A DNA stretch of 64,000 nt from Fasciola hepatica (taxonomy: Eukaryota > Platyhelminthes > Trematoda > Plagiorchiida > Fasciolidae), in assembly GCA_948099385.1 (NCBI GenBank), contig CANUEZ040000031.1, positions 1,729,001 through 1,793,000 on the forward strand, read 5' to 3'. The translations under genes were made by a program, and so were the position numbers. The notes under the pieces were generated by a model, which was given only the letters and a program-made list of their open reading frames with translations, was not told the DNA's origin and searched no databases. This document shows positions 37,031 to 50,782 of this stretch, in pieces (positions within the stretch are counted from its first letter, which is position 1; each line of letters begins with the position of its first letter).

Positions 37031-37077
37031 ATTACCGTGGGTTAGTGACGGTGAGGGACGGTGAGGGACCCGGCTGA
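35620..37077 (+). mobile_element. RTE-like LINE, 3' half, decayed (copy B3)
   Basis: This is the same element as at 6568-7964. It keeps more 5' sequence, continuing into the inverted arm. Landmarks are GGVRQGFSLSSFLF (about 35876-35917), a shortened YAD box near 36010, the NIAAR and CETWP segment (about 36650-36690), and MTWRRLVEKALALASVCAS running to a stop at 37075. It lacks 120 bases present in B1, at the 35870/35871 junction. Frame shifts and stops make it inactive. The relationship with B1 dates from the 13-kb duplication. The relationship with 52640-54060 dates from the older inverted duplication. Confidence 0.75.
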
Positions 37078-39963
37078 GAATAGAAGTCAGTGGGGCGAAC
37101 TATAAGCGGTCTGTCTGTTCTACTCTGATGTTCCACGAATGAAGAAGTGTTATTGTGACAAACGGGTTGACAGAAAAGTACTAGAAATGTACGGCAAAAA
37201 CCTGGGGCGACTTGTTTTTTACTACTTATTCACAGCCTCATTTTCTACACCACCTTGTATTCTTCTACTGTAGGGTCTTGCAAGTGGAATCCAGGGTTGC
37301 GATAAATTACAACTACGGCTGGTATAATGAGTCAGATGATAATGACTGATGCCTCTAACGTTGTAGATTTACACATCACTGAATAGAGTAAAACATCCTC
37401 TGGCTGAATTTGACAGACACACGAATGGTTGCTTTAGATTGAATAGGGCTTGGCATGGTGATATCCTCAATTATTCCCTGAAGCAATGAAAAAAAGGCAT
37501 AGAAAGTTTGTAAATTGTCAATTACTTGCCTGTACTTCGATTGCCTGATTGGGTAACAGTCCATGGAATATGCCAAATTACGTGATACTTAGGTCATCTG
37601 CTCGTTATATATTGAAATATTTTCTGTGCACAGTAGCTTTTCTCCCGAAATCTTGCATTCCATTTATTATGGCAAAACTGAGCGGTATTCCATTTCACTC
37701 AAATAGATCATTTTTATTATGCTCTTGTAACGGGAAAAGTTCATCTCCAACAAAGTATCTCACATCTATGTGCGCATTTCCCCTTCATTGATCGGCAGCT
37801 TCAATATTCGTACCCTCTCTGTAGGTTGTCATTAGGGCGAATAGTAAGTGAATGAATGACAAAATATTAGGAATTTAGAATTACTCGTTTTGAAATATTT
37901 GAAGCTAACCACTAACATTATATGGCACCCAAAACAATCTGTGCGCAAAAGTAGATGCAGATAATGACGGTGTCATTGTCTATTTATCCCGTAACTGTCG
38001 AGCAAAAACTAGTTTTCAGAAGAGCTGCTTCCATGCTCCTTATTCATTGATAAGATATGAATACTTGCACTGTTTAATTCACTACATACCGAGTGAAATC
38101 AACCTACACATGTTTCAAATTTTGGCAATTATAAAAGGATTTTATGGATAGACCATTAAACGTATGCGTTCTTTAATCCATGTGGCTCCGTTCGGACGGA
38201 AAATGATCATGATTATGAAGCACCAACAACCATGACATAGGGACGTGAAGTAAACTAACATCAGAACCAAATTGGTTTTGGTGGTGTGTCTGTTCGTTCA
38301 CAGATCAAACCCCAACTTGCTGTGCCAGGCATGATATTTTTGTTTGCTGCTTTAACGATAACAAGTGTCACTCACGACAGGATGACAACGTAAACGGTTC
38401 GACACGTGCCCCCACCACAATCAGGGTGGCTGGGAGGCTGACAGGTTCGTCAAATGCATAATATGTTGGATGAACTGAACTTCTGTGCGCTTTGGACTTA
38501 TACTACTTGGAATGGTTTAGAATGAAAATCCAAATTGTAGGAGCTCAGTACGTTTATGCGCAGACTTCAGTACAAAAACGAAATAAGATGAGAATCCTCA
38601 ACGGGGTTTGGAACAGAGTCCATGGCTAGCACAAATACAAGCCAAATATGCTGACGTTGTTCGCCTTATCCCACAGAACTGAAAACATTGCATGTGTTAA
38701 CGGAATGATTAGCAACGTTCCCCGGTAGTTGAAATTAAACTTGTATTTTCACCATCCAAAGTCTGAAGCTGAGAGCTGAAAGACAACCGGGGACTCTCTG
38801 CTAACCAGAAGATGCCTTATGATGACTTCGGTAAAAGTTTAAACCAGTGAGTGTCACATAAAAAAATCATGCCTTGATGAAACAGTCTTCATGAATTGAA
38901 TGCTCCGCGTAGATTGTGAGATACGTTTTTCATGTTGACCGCTTAGTCATATCTACAATTGCGCCAATAGGTACTGATGAACTAGCTAGGTAAATCAATG
39001 TGGATTTTGATATAGTGGATAATCTGAGGACTAATTCTCTCACAACTGATCAACCCATCGCGCTTCCAAATGTTTTCATCCAGTATGGAAATGTCTTTGA
39101 ATATCATTTGCAATTTTTTGGGGCGGTGATTATTATAGGATGACAAAACGGTGTTTCCCAGGACAATAGCACTCAGATCCATTGTTCACAATGCCTAGGA
39201 ATATACTGTGGAGAACACGAAGAACACAGCATGAGGTTGAGCTGACCACTGGGGAGAAACGTCAAGCCTATGAACAGCTACAGAACGATTCTGCTTCGTT
39301 CCATTAAGCACTGAAGGCAATAATTGGACATAACCAAATAAAAATGAAGAGTAAATAGAAAGCAACGTTACTATCTGTTTCAATTTACAGCCTGATAATG
39401 TTTGACCACTTCCTCATGCTGCCGTGTCACCCATTGATGGATGGTTGTGAGTTTATTCGACAATCTTCAGTGTATTCCCTGCCACACAGCTTGTGAAGAG
39501 GACGGCAAAGTCACTTGGATGAGATGTCATAAAGCATGATTCTTCTGTTTATCCAATTAGCGAAACAATAATTTGGGTTTTTCTCTCCACTCACTCGAAA
39601 AACAACCTAGTAAAGAGTCCGTTTTCAAAAAGAATATGGCTTTGATGTGACTTCCCGTGTTTATCAGTGCATATTTGTTACGTGAAATTCCGATACCACC
39701 GTTTGCTGATTCCAAGTTTTGATATCTGTGACGAACAGACCCGCTAGCAAACAATTAAAACATCCTGAGGACTACGGTCCCAGATGAGTTGGTTTACACC
39801 AGCAACTTAAGTTATTAGATGCACAAAGCTGCGTTTCCTTAAAATTGGATCCTAGGAGAATAAACTGCTGGATATTACTGAACGTAGGGTATCCAGTTGT
39901 TTTGAACGATAGCCTGCACATAAACGAACAGAGAATAGCTCTTCATTAAAAATTCGGCTAGGT

Positions 39964-40227
39964 TTGCATACCATATTTGAATGTATTACACATCCTAAGG
40001 GCACGAGAAGTGGTGGCTCAAACCATTATCGGTTTCTGTTCACTGCCAAAGCAATTTTATTTTGTTGTCGAAAACATTCTCTAGTGCCGCTTGCTGATAG
40101 TAGGCAACGATACTTATGTTATGAAAACAGTTGGGTTGCGGATCACCACAAACATTCCATTGAAGTCCCAGCCACAGTCGGAGCATCTCGATATTTCAAG
40201 AAAATTTCATTAATTGTGTTGGGTTGA
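39964..40227 (+). other. ORF shared by A1 and A3, unrecognised
   Basis: This 87-codon frame matches 2667-2930 with few differences, and its end is recognisable in A2 near 10990-11120. It contains a paired-cysteine or cysteine-tryptophan segment (YLCYENS), then VPATVGASRYFKKI and LIVLG. A GGT follows that would be a poor splice donor. It could be an exon of the same lost gene as the 3' segments at 42633-43317. No ATG start exists (the first codon is TTG), and no family was recognised. Confidence 0.18.
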
Positions 40228-42632
40228 GACATAGCTGATGATCATTACAATAAAAAACAAATTCAGATCTTGTGTGGGTGTGCCCAGTTCAAATGAAAGA
40301 ATTACACGTGAACGTTTCCCAACATTTTATGTACTTCGTCTTCTTTGCTTGACTCGTTATCCTACGGGTCACACATTTCTAGGAAATTGTTCTCCCTATT
40401 TCTGTGACCTCAGTTCATTTCTCAGCGAGCCGCTGGAACGCTTGAGGACATCCGTTTGTATTTTGCTCCATGTTCTTCGAAAATGCCAAGATACAAATAG
40501 CTGAGTAATACTAGTCATAGTGGAAATGCCAGATCGTCTGCCAACTTTGTCGTGGTACACAATAATTCTAGTTCTACGCGAAGCAGCAAAAGCTAGTCAG
40601 AAACCTAGGAAACTGTCGAAAGATTTTGGATTTCGAACGTTGCTTAAACTCTTAACGTCTCAAGGGAACCTTAGAATAACTTTGCAAACAGTACTCACAG
40701 GATTTTTGAATTAAATGGTCATATATGATATAACAGGCCTTCTGCAATGATTTCGAGAGATCATGGTGTGTTTTTCTCAAACAAGCTGAAGCAAGTCCTA
40801 ATTCCAGACCGATTATTATCGGTCTCAACTGATGTGTTCGATAATTTGGTACTCTGAAATGGAGCAACTTATGAGTTGGTTGTCAACACGGATGTAGCAA
40901 TTACTTCTTAATACTCTTTTTCACTTAGTGTCATTGACAAAATATGACCAACGGTACTGTAATCGACTTAACCACCAAACCTCAGCCTCTCTCTTTGGAT
41001 CGATCTCACCCTCTACCCTAACTTCAAGTTTATGTTTTCATCAACGTTTTGTGCCACACCCGCGCAGTCTTTGAAACACAAATCTGACGATGACCTTATG
41101 CGAACGCTAACTAATGCATTCATTCATAGTGCCCCACGAACTTTGACCCACATTTTCTAAAAACATTCCCTTGAATTGACTGCTTGAACGTTAAGAGACC
41201 CTAAATTTGCAAATAGCTGGCTGATTGTGACTGGCTTGGCCGTTATCTTTGACTTGTGTACAGTTTCTGGGTATTTTTTTTATTTTTGTTCATTAGGGAA
41301 CCGTATAGAAAACCATAAGTGGGAGCTGGGGTTTTTTATTTTGTTACTCGTATCTCAGCGACTACTAAGATTCCGTCACAGGCATATCATCCATAGAAGA
41401 ACGTCTTGGTCGAAAGTAAACACCAGTCATCGATTGCCGTGCTTCATACATTTGCCGACCAGTATTCACAGCGGATCCCAGATGTGTTCACCAACCGATT
41501 AAGCAACATATGAATTTGGTTGGGTTAGTTATGCTACAGTTCTCAGTATCCTAAATTTGTCAGGGAAAACACCGCGTTCAGAGAGCACATCAAAAGTTGC
41601 TCCATCCCAGACAGATAGTCTTCGTAAACACCAGTACAGCCGTTTCATGGACTTTCTGAAATAGAGGGCAAGGTTCAGACTAATTTGGTACATGAATTGT
41701 GATCACTTGCTTTATTAAGGATGCAGCTTTAATGAGCAGCATAAATGTTGCTACGTGCAGTAGCTGCTGGAGATATTTGAGTGATCACAATCCCCACACT
41801 TTACACAAGCAAATCACTATCTTTGTCTCCTTGGAATCAGGAAAGCCCATGGAGAACGATATAACCAATACTGCTCCACCTATGGAACAAGTACGATCAG
41901 CGGTATTAGGTAAATGGTTCTCTACAACAGGTCAGCAGAACCGTGCATTGTATTGTCTCTATATGCTGTAAACAAACGGTTTTATAATTAGTCCTTCTTC
42001 ACAGTTGGGAGTTGGAATTTGCTGATTTCGTGGTGTCAAAGAAAAAACGAGTCCGTTGAAAGATTAGTAGAATAGTTACTTCTCTCTTTCTGACGACCCA
42101 CAGGTACAACTGAATATCATCAGCTAAAAGTTGTAAATTTTTATGAAACTAGCTTTCACCGTTTCAGCAGTCTCAGTTAGCAGGCACAAATAAGTTGGAG
42201 CATATGAAGTTGTAATTTCGAGGAATGTGACGTTATCCATACTAACAATCTGGGATTATTAGATTGTTCGGATAATGCTCAAACACTTTTGATAATGTGG
42301 ATGGTGGAAAACTATTTAGGTTTGTTTTGCGAGAATGAAGTAAAGCAACAGAGGGTAAACTATCAATCACCGTCGCCCAATAAGAAAATACCTGGTCCTC
42401 TTCGAAGTGTTATCAAATGGCAATAAAATGCACAATGAAACAGGTTTCAATTACCACATCCCTACTATTTATTCGAAACAAAAATTCACACCCTCCTTTA
42501 ACAAAGAAGATATTGTCCATTTCACCCATCACCACGGAGAAAGAGCAAAATATTTACATCCAACCAATTGCCTTGCAGGGTGTGTAATCTGTCTACATTT
42601 TTGTTCCACTTGAGACTGAGGATTGGAAATTT

Positions 42633-43409
42633 ATGTCGTTGGCCACCAAAGTTGATGGTTACTTGTATTCTTCATTGGTCAAATTTGGTACATTTTCTAG
42701 AGATACGTATAGTATACCGATTAGCAGCTATTGGCATAGGCCCACTCACGACCTTTACCAAGTCACGATAAAAGGAGCGCAGAATATTCCTCTGGACACA
42801 ACCAACATGACGCACCCAATCTTCGAAATAGTTTTCAATCTGGTCGCATTGCAGGGTTTTGTGATAGGTGAATGTCTCCTGAAATGTAAAACTGGACTCA
42901 ACCCTTGGTGGTTGAAGACGAAAGTTGACCCGCATGTTGGATCGGAATCTGATAGCTGTGTCGCTGCAAATGTTGAAGAGTGCCTAACAAATGCTCTGAG
43001 ATGGAGTTTGACTGTGAACATAATCGTATTTGACACGGTAGGTTCAATAAATTTGTAATATTGTGATCTGGTTTTGTACACATATTCCGAACCACGGAAC
43101 CTCTGGCTGTCATGTCCCTATGGGGAAAGAATACATGACATGGAAAGATGTCAGATGATCTTCGTTATGTCGATGGATCTGTCCACCTCACGCTCTCCAA
43201 ACGCCTATGTCTGCTTTTTCCAGAGATCGGGTAATTGCACTTTTGGCACCATATCCAATATACCGAAGAGATCAACTGAACCGTCCGAGAAACATGTGTA
43301 CGTGAAGGTGTGCTGTGGTAAGCAGTCTTCCTTTTGATATTCCGTACTGTTTTTTACTTGAACCATTCGTTTGCGATTTGATTAGCTAATTCTTTCTAAT
43401 GTAGGATAA
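42633..43409 (+). pseudogene. Possible 3' end of a duplicated gene in A3
   Basis: Two same-frame open segments (42633-43055 and 43059-43317) are separated by the stop shared with A1 and A2. The first contains YQVTIKGAQNIPLDTTN and NPWWLKTKVDPHVGS, and the second FFQRSG and VYVKVCCG. A donor (GTAAGC at 43318) and a good acceptor (TTCTTTCTAATGTAG ending at 43404) bound an 87-base putative intron, and splicing gives a glycine then TAA at 43407-43409. A further short intron could skip the shared stop (donor GTAGGT after the FDT codons), but its acceptor is poor. Replacement changes between copies are frequent. Identity of the protein is unknown. Confidence 0.27.
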
Positions 43410-43615
43410 CCTAGAAACAACAGTAGGGGAAAAGTCTGTCCGTCTTCTTGATCATTTTGCACACATGCGCACACAAAATGCTTTGTTATGCCCTGATCTT
43501 GCTGACTCCTTCTCTCCCTCCCATACATTTCCTGATTTTACAAATGACGAACTACCGGCCATCTGCTCTTCCGTTTTACATCTCACACTTTTTCTGCATT
43601 GTACTCCTGTTGTTG

Positions 43616-43621
43616 AATAAA
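43616..43621 (+). promoter_or_regulatory. Candidate polyadenylation signal, A3
   Basis: AATAAA lies about 207 bases after the putative stop at 43407, matching A1 and A2. Confidence 0.35.
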
Positions 43622-44813
43622 TACACATTTATCGGATCACTCAGTAATTGTTCGTGTTTACATTTATTTGGGTTGTTCGAACAAACATCAACGCCAACTG
43701 TATTCTCAAATCTACAGGCACGTTGCCAATAAGCCAGCTAAACTTTGTGAATCAGTCGAATTTCCGGGATGATGTGTTGGATGAGTTTCAGGCTTTGGTT
43801 CCGGGCTGAAGGACGCAGTCGATGTTTGCGAACGTCACACTTTCCCATGGTACATTGCGTTTGCCTGCCACTTAGGAGCATACACCAACTTTTCCAAGGA
43901 ATTGAAAAAGAAAGTTGCATTTATAACATGAAAATAACAGCATAGTCCACCACAGAACAAGAGAATTATCCGCTTAGATCGTGAAAGTGTACGAAGAGCA
44001 ACACAAGGTGTCCTATTACCTTTTTTCCGATAAAGATGGCAATAACAATAATGGTAATGATATTATTAACAATAATAAAAACTAACATAAATGAAAACAC
44101 TAGAGAACGAGTTAGTTTTCAGGAAAATAAACTTGTGGCTATAGCAGTCGTGGGTTACTAGCTCAAATACATAAAAAATAGTGGGGTTGACCATATCAGA
44201 ATAAAACTTCCCTAGCAGTGCTTTAGATTTTGTATGGTGCAGAGCTAAGAGAAATAATTTTCGCCCAGTGCGGGATGATCAAAAGGAGTACACGTGATTA
44301 GAGTTGACTGGTCTCCGTAAGGTCCGAATTTCCGTATTTTGGGGCAAATCAGTTTCGCTGTCATTCTTATTGATTTTTTTATTTGAGACATCATTACCTT
44401 AATAAAATCAATATTGACTCTCTTCGCCATGAACAACGGATGTTGACCAAATAACTTTGATGGATTCACAGAGAGCTTACAAATGTTTTCGCTCGCGTGT
44501 CGTTCGGTGACAGGAAAGTACGCCATGATAGCTCTTTTGTTTTTATAATCAAGCAAAACGGTTGGTGTTCTTTGATTTCAAATGACCAATATTTAGTCAT
44601 TTTACAAAAATAGCTTGTACACTGAGAATAGGTAAATGAATAGGGTAAAATTGAGGAGAGGCGAACAAGTGCACGATATTTAACACTTCGATGTTCCTTT
44701 AGTCGACGAGGGAACCAAACACTTGCAGTTGAGGTAGCAAATTTCCGGTTGATCGTAAATCACAAATATCTCACGAGTAGTTTACTCTCATCCTGTTCTT
44801 TGAATAAGAAACG

Positions 44814-44996
44814 TTAAAGGCGATTCATGTGACAGATCATACTTGACTGTGTTGATGAATTTGACGAATGACGTTTTCTGAGTGTATCTTGACAACAGGT
44901 ACTTGGAATAATATATGATATGGATTTTGTCGATGGATCCTTAATGATAATCGTAAGGCTTCTAACGAAGAAGTTTTGGGAGTATTTATCTTTCAT
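44814..44996 (-). other. Short ORF shared with D1, unrecognised
   Basis: This is the counterpart of 15728-15964. It shares SISYIIPS and RKRHSSNSSTQSSMICHMNR with it but ends earlier. Nothing else supports coding. Confidence 0.13.
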
Positions 44997-45088
44997 TATT
45001 GAAACCTAGACAAACCGGATATCGCGACATCGACAAGAAAATGCTACACAGTTCAGAGACTGACATAGTAGTTCCAATAACTGTTTCC

Positions 45089-45098
45089 GGGGGGGGGG
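45089..45098 (+). repeat. Run of ten G residues
   Basis: It matches the G10 run of D1 at 16057-16066 in position and length, but is followed by a purine stretch not present there. Confidence 0.8.
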
Positions 45099-46965
45099 AA
45101 GGGAAATCGTTTTTCCAATTCCAGTATCCTAGCGACAATCACTCGTGACGATTCCCCATTGCAACTCTGTGACAACGGCCACAACTGATACCATGAGCTA
45201 CCCCATCATGCAGTAACCACCATGCATTTCGCAAATTGGTGATCCCGAAATTCCGTTAGAATGACCCTTGAGTTGTTTTGTATCATCGACTTCACCGGTC
45301 ACTAGATGATTTGCCCGATTTTCATAGTGATAGTCACCGGGTTTTCTCTGAATACTCGTGGGATGATTTGCATATTATAAGAGGAACATTTTAAATTGGC
45401 TGAAGAATTGGTTTTCTGGATCTGCGTCAAAAACTTCATGCTGACCGCATGGCTTCATGTGGTGAAATTCCTACCCAAATCTGATTCGAATTTGTGAATT
45501 TTACATTTGACCAGATTATCAAATTTGAAGAAAGTCAAGAACCCACACTAATGTATAATTAGTTTTGTGTGGCTGTCGTTTTATGTTGTGTTGCTGGTGA
45601 ATCACTCATTTCCCCTTCACTTTATATTAGCTCATGGGGCACTTTTCTGTAACACACCGTGTTCTGATTGGTTGATCAACTGCGTACTGCCTGCTTTGTG
45701 TAAATTTAATAATAATTAGATAAGTATTGTCACCTGATGTAATTCCGTTCTTCCGCTTGTTCTCACACCATGCTGATCACACGTTGATCCATACATTTAT
45801 GTTTATAATCTACCTACTGAAAATGGGATATATCAATCAATATTCCGTAAAACATTTGCAGATGGGCTAAAAATTTACTCACCCAATTCGAGATAAGAAT
45901 AGTGTTGGCCAGCATAGGTGAGTGTTATATCGACATCCCACAAAGTACAATACAGCTGACGTTCAGTATAAAAAGGATGTCAACCTATCTGAGAGCAAAA
46001 GAATCAGTCTGCCACAACTTAAGTGATGTCATTGAACATCATGTGGACAACGATTTCATGAAAATATGAAAATGGCTCTTTGTAAGGGAGCTGACCGAAA
46101 TGCGGTTGGACTCTTATTGAGACCGATCTATTCTATACAATGATGGACAACTTAGATCCCTATCCTAGTCAACAGTCCGAAAACTAATGGAAGTTCTATT
46201 GCCAACTTCCAAAACAATTTTCAACTGCTTCGCTTTTTGTGACACGGTGGTTGAAAATAAAATATTTCTGAAACGGAATATATGTTACATGATTCGATTG
46301 TAGGAGACAAGTGTTTACAGTGATTCGTTCACCATTCTGCACTTGAGGTGCAAGAATGTTACTTGATAAGCCTGAGCCGAACACTCTGATATCCAGGATA
46401 AGGCAATGACAGGAACCCGATGTTTCTTTACGCAAAAATACACGCGTATAAGTATTTCATTCGCATCCAATCATGGCTTTTCTGTGTGTAAAGGGAAGAT
46501 TCATTTTCACATCGTATGCGACCGTATTCTATTTATTAATTTTGTGGTCAGAATGAAACGGGTACAAATATATGAAACTCTAGCTAAATTTCGTATAAAC
46601 TGTTTATCCTATTATTAAGTCGAACTCAGAACATTATTTAAGTAGGTATACATTCTGTCAGTGGTGAGTCAGTGATTCGCTCCATGGCATTTTGTAAAAA
46701 TCAGATTATAATACTCAGAAGTACCTGTGAATTTTAATTGATTCATCCGATTGGTTTTATGACAGTTGTGGCCATGGTCACAATTCAGTGTATATTTTTG
46801 ACAGAAACGCCCTGTATACAATAGTTGTCATAGCAGAACGGCAAAAGAAGGTAGGCAGTCTTCACTGGAGGTAGCCTAAAGACAAAAACTCCCAGCCCCA
46901 TTCAGTTCAGGTTCGGAGGATAAGTGATGGCCGGGTATATGGGATAAGGTGAGAAACAAGTTGAG

Positions 46966-47154
46966 CTATGATGGACAGCAAAGATGCAAAAAAGTTGGGC
47001 ATACTTTTACGAATTGGAATTCGTCCACGGAGTGCAACACTCTAATGAGTCTATTTTGTGACGCCTCAGTTATGTGAATATTCCGGTGCAAAAACATATG
47101 TTCATCAGAAAGAAATGAAAATGTTATCCTATTCCTGAATAAGTACAAGAGCAT
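46966..47154 (-). other. Short ORF shared with D1, unrecognised
   Basis: This is the counterpart of 17932-18120 at equal length, with the same start and stop. It differs by about ten residues. Confidence 0.15.
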
Positions 47155-48625
47155 TGTACAATAGTTTTTTCACCGTGCCGGCCAGTCTAAACGTCTATGT
47201 CTATAGAAGTAATTTTGAGGCGGGTATCAACAGATATGCAGACGCTGTTGTCTCAATATCGCTGTCAGTGGTTAAGAATCAACCGTAATTCACTCATAGG
47301 CCCTATGTTGAAAATGGTTTGAGACAACCTATCCAGTCCGTTGGTACGGAGTTCATTCCTCCATCATATACATTGAATGAATATTTCTTTTGTTGGCAGG
47401 GGAGAACTTACAGCTAGCATATGCGAGAAAATGCAGCAATCAAAATTTCCAGATTCACCAGATATCACGAGTTCAGTCAACTAACTAGAGAATTTTATGG
47501 ATTGCGAGTGAGAAACTGATTGCCACGGTAAATCTGCTTCCCTCACAGTTGATCGGATTACAGTACGATCAGTAGGGGAAACCTTACATTTGTATGGATG
47601 CTGATCAACTTGTTAGTGATCTCTGGTTAAGATCCGAGCTGTTTCTAGTTATCCAGCCATGTCAGTGTTAGTCTCAAAGGTTTGCTTCATTCACTGTTGA
47701 AATCCTCTTGTTTTATTTGATAATTATCTAAGGGACATTATTGGCGGCCTGATCATCTCCAGTTGGTTCTTTCGTTTCTGACTGACTCCTTCAAAGTTCT
47801 AATATGATATTGGATAAATGGCCTTAGGTTTTCTCCCAAACGAGTTAACTAATTTTTCCTCATTCTGAGGTGTCCACCAAGTGTGACAATGTCTGTTGGC
47901 CCTCCATTGAGCTTTCATCTCTGAGAGCGAATCTCTTCCCAGATTAGCAACCTCTAACTGACCTCGAACTCTTTTTAAGAATTGTGAACAATAAGTACAA
48001 AAAGAAGGAACGTAAATAAGAGAGATAAATACAGTCGAATCGAATGAGCCACTCAGAAGAATAAGGGAAAAAATATATGATTTCATTTCATAGGTGTTGT
48101 CGGGATTTGAGAATGTAATTATTCTCATTTGAATAAATTTACGTTTTTCAAGTTTACTTTTTGCTAAACACAGGAAACGACTGAAATGCCGCCTGGTTCA
48201 TTATCTAATTTTTCTCTGGCAACTGAAATTATGTGCTACCTTGTCCAGGATGAGAATACTTACCTAGTATCTACTCATCAATCTTTATCGGATAACAACT
48301 ATGAATCATCTAAGGTTGAGAGGATGGAACGGAGAAGAGTCGTCAAATTGTCTTGATTCCGGCTGATTAGTTTACTCCGGATATAAACCAACTCCACTCG
48401 ACCATAGGACTTACTCCTTATACATGAAAAGGTGTACATTATCCGTCATTCTGTTGGAAATGTGCCATATATAAAATATTAACGCAATTTACCAATGGTT
48501 GCTTGACGCAAGGATTATTACGAACCTCAAAGATGGATCATGATGTCTATATGGATGAATAATGCAAAGCATATGGACATAACATAGGCCACTATTCTTT
48601 CAGCCTTTAGTTCAGCAATCATGAC

Positions 48626-50782
48626 TCAGGCCGAATCATACCATATAGCAATGTTTCTTTGGAAAATACGCAAATTCACTAGGTTTTGAAACAATTATTC
48701 ACGAATAGTACGATGTCTATCCATTTAAGTCTTGTAACGAGAAATGAACACGTGACTTTAGAATCCAGGAGCTATTATTATTAGGAGAGTTGATGTTTTT
48801 GTGTGAATAGGTATGATACTTTTTTCCGTTATTTTTTGTGTGACGCAGCCTAACGTACATTTACTGTCTCTGAAATGAAAATACACATCGTCCTCAACTA
48901 GTTAGACAAGTGAGTGATTCGATACTCCCCATTCTATGGTTCACGGACCGGTTGGCAGAAACCTGTTTGTCCGAGAGAAGTTTTGCCAACCGGAGTAATA
49001 CAGCGTCTAGTTATTTTGTGCCATGAGTAAATCAACGTACTTGGTACGAATGCATTCAGTGTACATAGGGTTGTATTATATGGGGTGGCAACTCCCGTCA
49101 AGATAACATCTACAAATGAAAAGTGTATATAACCTGATGGAGGCAACATCGATGCCGTGGGGTCACTGTGAAACGTTTTCGCTTAGTTTCAGATTATTAT
49201 TTAAGTGATTGGTTAGGATTCTGACTAAACATTATATCGAGCCCACTGATCGTTCATTGAGGATGACAAATATTCCAACCATTCGTTTTCATCAAATTAT
49301 TCAGACTGTGTAATTGACACGGTCTTCTAAAACCACACTGGATCATTCTTTTTGTAGTAGAAGCATCTTAAGGTGCATTCGGAATTGGTATGTATATACC
49401 TGAGTCTCAACAAAGTTGCACTAGCCCATTGCAAACAACTCTTCGATTGATAGAATGGTACTCACAAACGCAATTGTATCTCCCATCAGCCAAATCGGTT
49501 TTCTTGATCCTCCTGGCCACTGTGTTAACGGACACGTGGTCAGATTTACTGTATCTCTTATTTTGTGTATCTCTAAATTTGTGAAATTAAAAATTCGATA
49601 TGTTCTCCCTAAAAGTCCTATTCATATAATCATATGGCGCTTTGTGATGTAGTAGGAAATTTAGGTTATTCAATGCTGATACCGTATAGTTTTCATATTG
49701 TTATTTCACCACCAAGATATTCTACCTTTTCATGTCAAGAAATATGACGCTCAGTCAGTTGCACTGATGTCCGATTCACTAGAGTCTTGATCTCAAATGT
49801 AATGTGGTCAGGAGAAGCGAACTGTTAGCCGAACATTGAGTTCTAACAAGGCTTCTCTTCAGCTATCATGGAGAACCCCTAAAGGAAATGCATAATATTG
49901 TTCCGTTTTTTTAATCAGTGGGATTTGGGCTATTTTTGTGAAGGGCGGATCCCGATTATATCCACCTGCAGGTCTATGTTCTGTGCAAATGTCGTTCTCT
50001 TATCTCTGCTCATCCGGCGGTTATCAAACCGGAAGTTTTTGGACAAAACCGAAAAAGTTTTCATTCCCACCACCACCTTTCTTTTGTCCGCCTGACATCC
50101 TTTCATGGGCCGTTGCTCTTTTTCTGAAAGATTGTAAATTGTTGCATAACAAATTGAAAATGAAGTAAGAAAAAAGGTAAACTAGCATTTCATTTTGTTA
50201 TTATCAGCAGGTGGGTCACGATAGGGCCAGGGCAACTGCTTTACTCGGGACCATTTCACTGACCGACTTCATGAAGGATAGCCTGCCATGGTTGATAGGG
50301 CAGTCTGCGTATTGGATCCGAAATATTCCCTCCTTGGTTTCCTGCCACTTTAAAGCCGCTGTCAATGCAGTCAACAGCAAAGGACCCTTGGAATGCTGAA
50401 CCGGATGTCCAATGAGTTATTCACGCCAATATCCGGACCGGTCCATCTGACGTTGAGTAATAGACGAGAATAATATAAGTCACATTTGACTCATTTGCAT
50501 AACACCAGTTGAGGACTGTTCCAAGATTTCCAGACTCGGCTGTTTGAAACTTTAGGACTGTATCGGACTGTTGCCGTGTTTTAAAACAGAAGTCAAAAAC
50601 ATAGATTGCACGATTCCTCCTGGATCATTTCGCTGCATCTTTACAAAGTGCATACTGCAGTCGAAGTGATTATTTTTATAGCAAAATAAATGAACGAAAT
50701 GTTTATAAACAAAGGCAAAGTCACATGACGCACACATTCATACATGTCTATCGGATGATCAAACAACAATTATCACACCTCA
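48626..50782. other. No recognised gene
   Basis: Unique sequence lies between D3 and the Penelope-like element. Plus-strand frames at 49455-49652, 49938-50168 and 50211-50399 and a minus-strand frame at 48934-49149 are open, but they have no known domain and no related copy here. Confidence 0.45.

Larger units (their letters stand above)
37134..43874 (+). repeat. Repeat unit A, copy A3 (mosaic)
   Basis: From 37134 to about 38700 A3 is nearly identical to A2, sharing with it the block at 37905-38165 that A1 lacks. From about 38760 to 39060 A1 and A2 resemble each other more than either resembles A3. From about 39060 to 43874 A3 is close to A1, sharing the TTTTGGGGCGG stretch (about 39115) and the absence of the A2 insertion (about 41465). 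This patchwork implies exchange among copies. Confidence 0.85.
35797..48625 (+). repeat. Direct segmental duplication, copy 2 (LINE + A3 + D3)
   Basis: This block is colinear with 6567-19665. On its left side the sequence continues into the inverted arm, so the left edge of the homology reflects the break in copy 1, not here. The right edge is where D1 and D3 diverge. Confidence 0.88.
43875..48625 (+). repeat. Repeat unit D, copy D3
   Basis: D3 is colinear with 14828-19665. Small deletions occur relative to D1, for example in the region after 47400, and the 20-base palindrome of D1 is not symmetrical here. The minus-strand frame 47799-48128 (109 codons, containing VANLGRD and AQWRANRHCHT) is longer than its broken counterpart in D1. 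Confidence 0.85.

Noticed and set aside
1..48625. Unit A + D as an LTR retrotransposon
   Set aside because: No terminal direct repeats, primer binding site, polypurine tract or integrase/protease motifs were seen.
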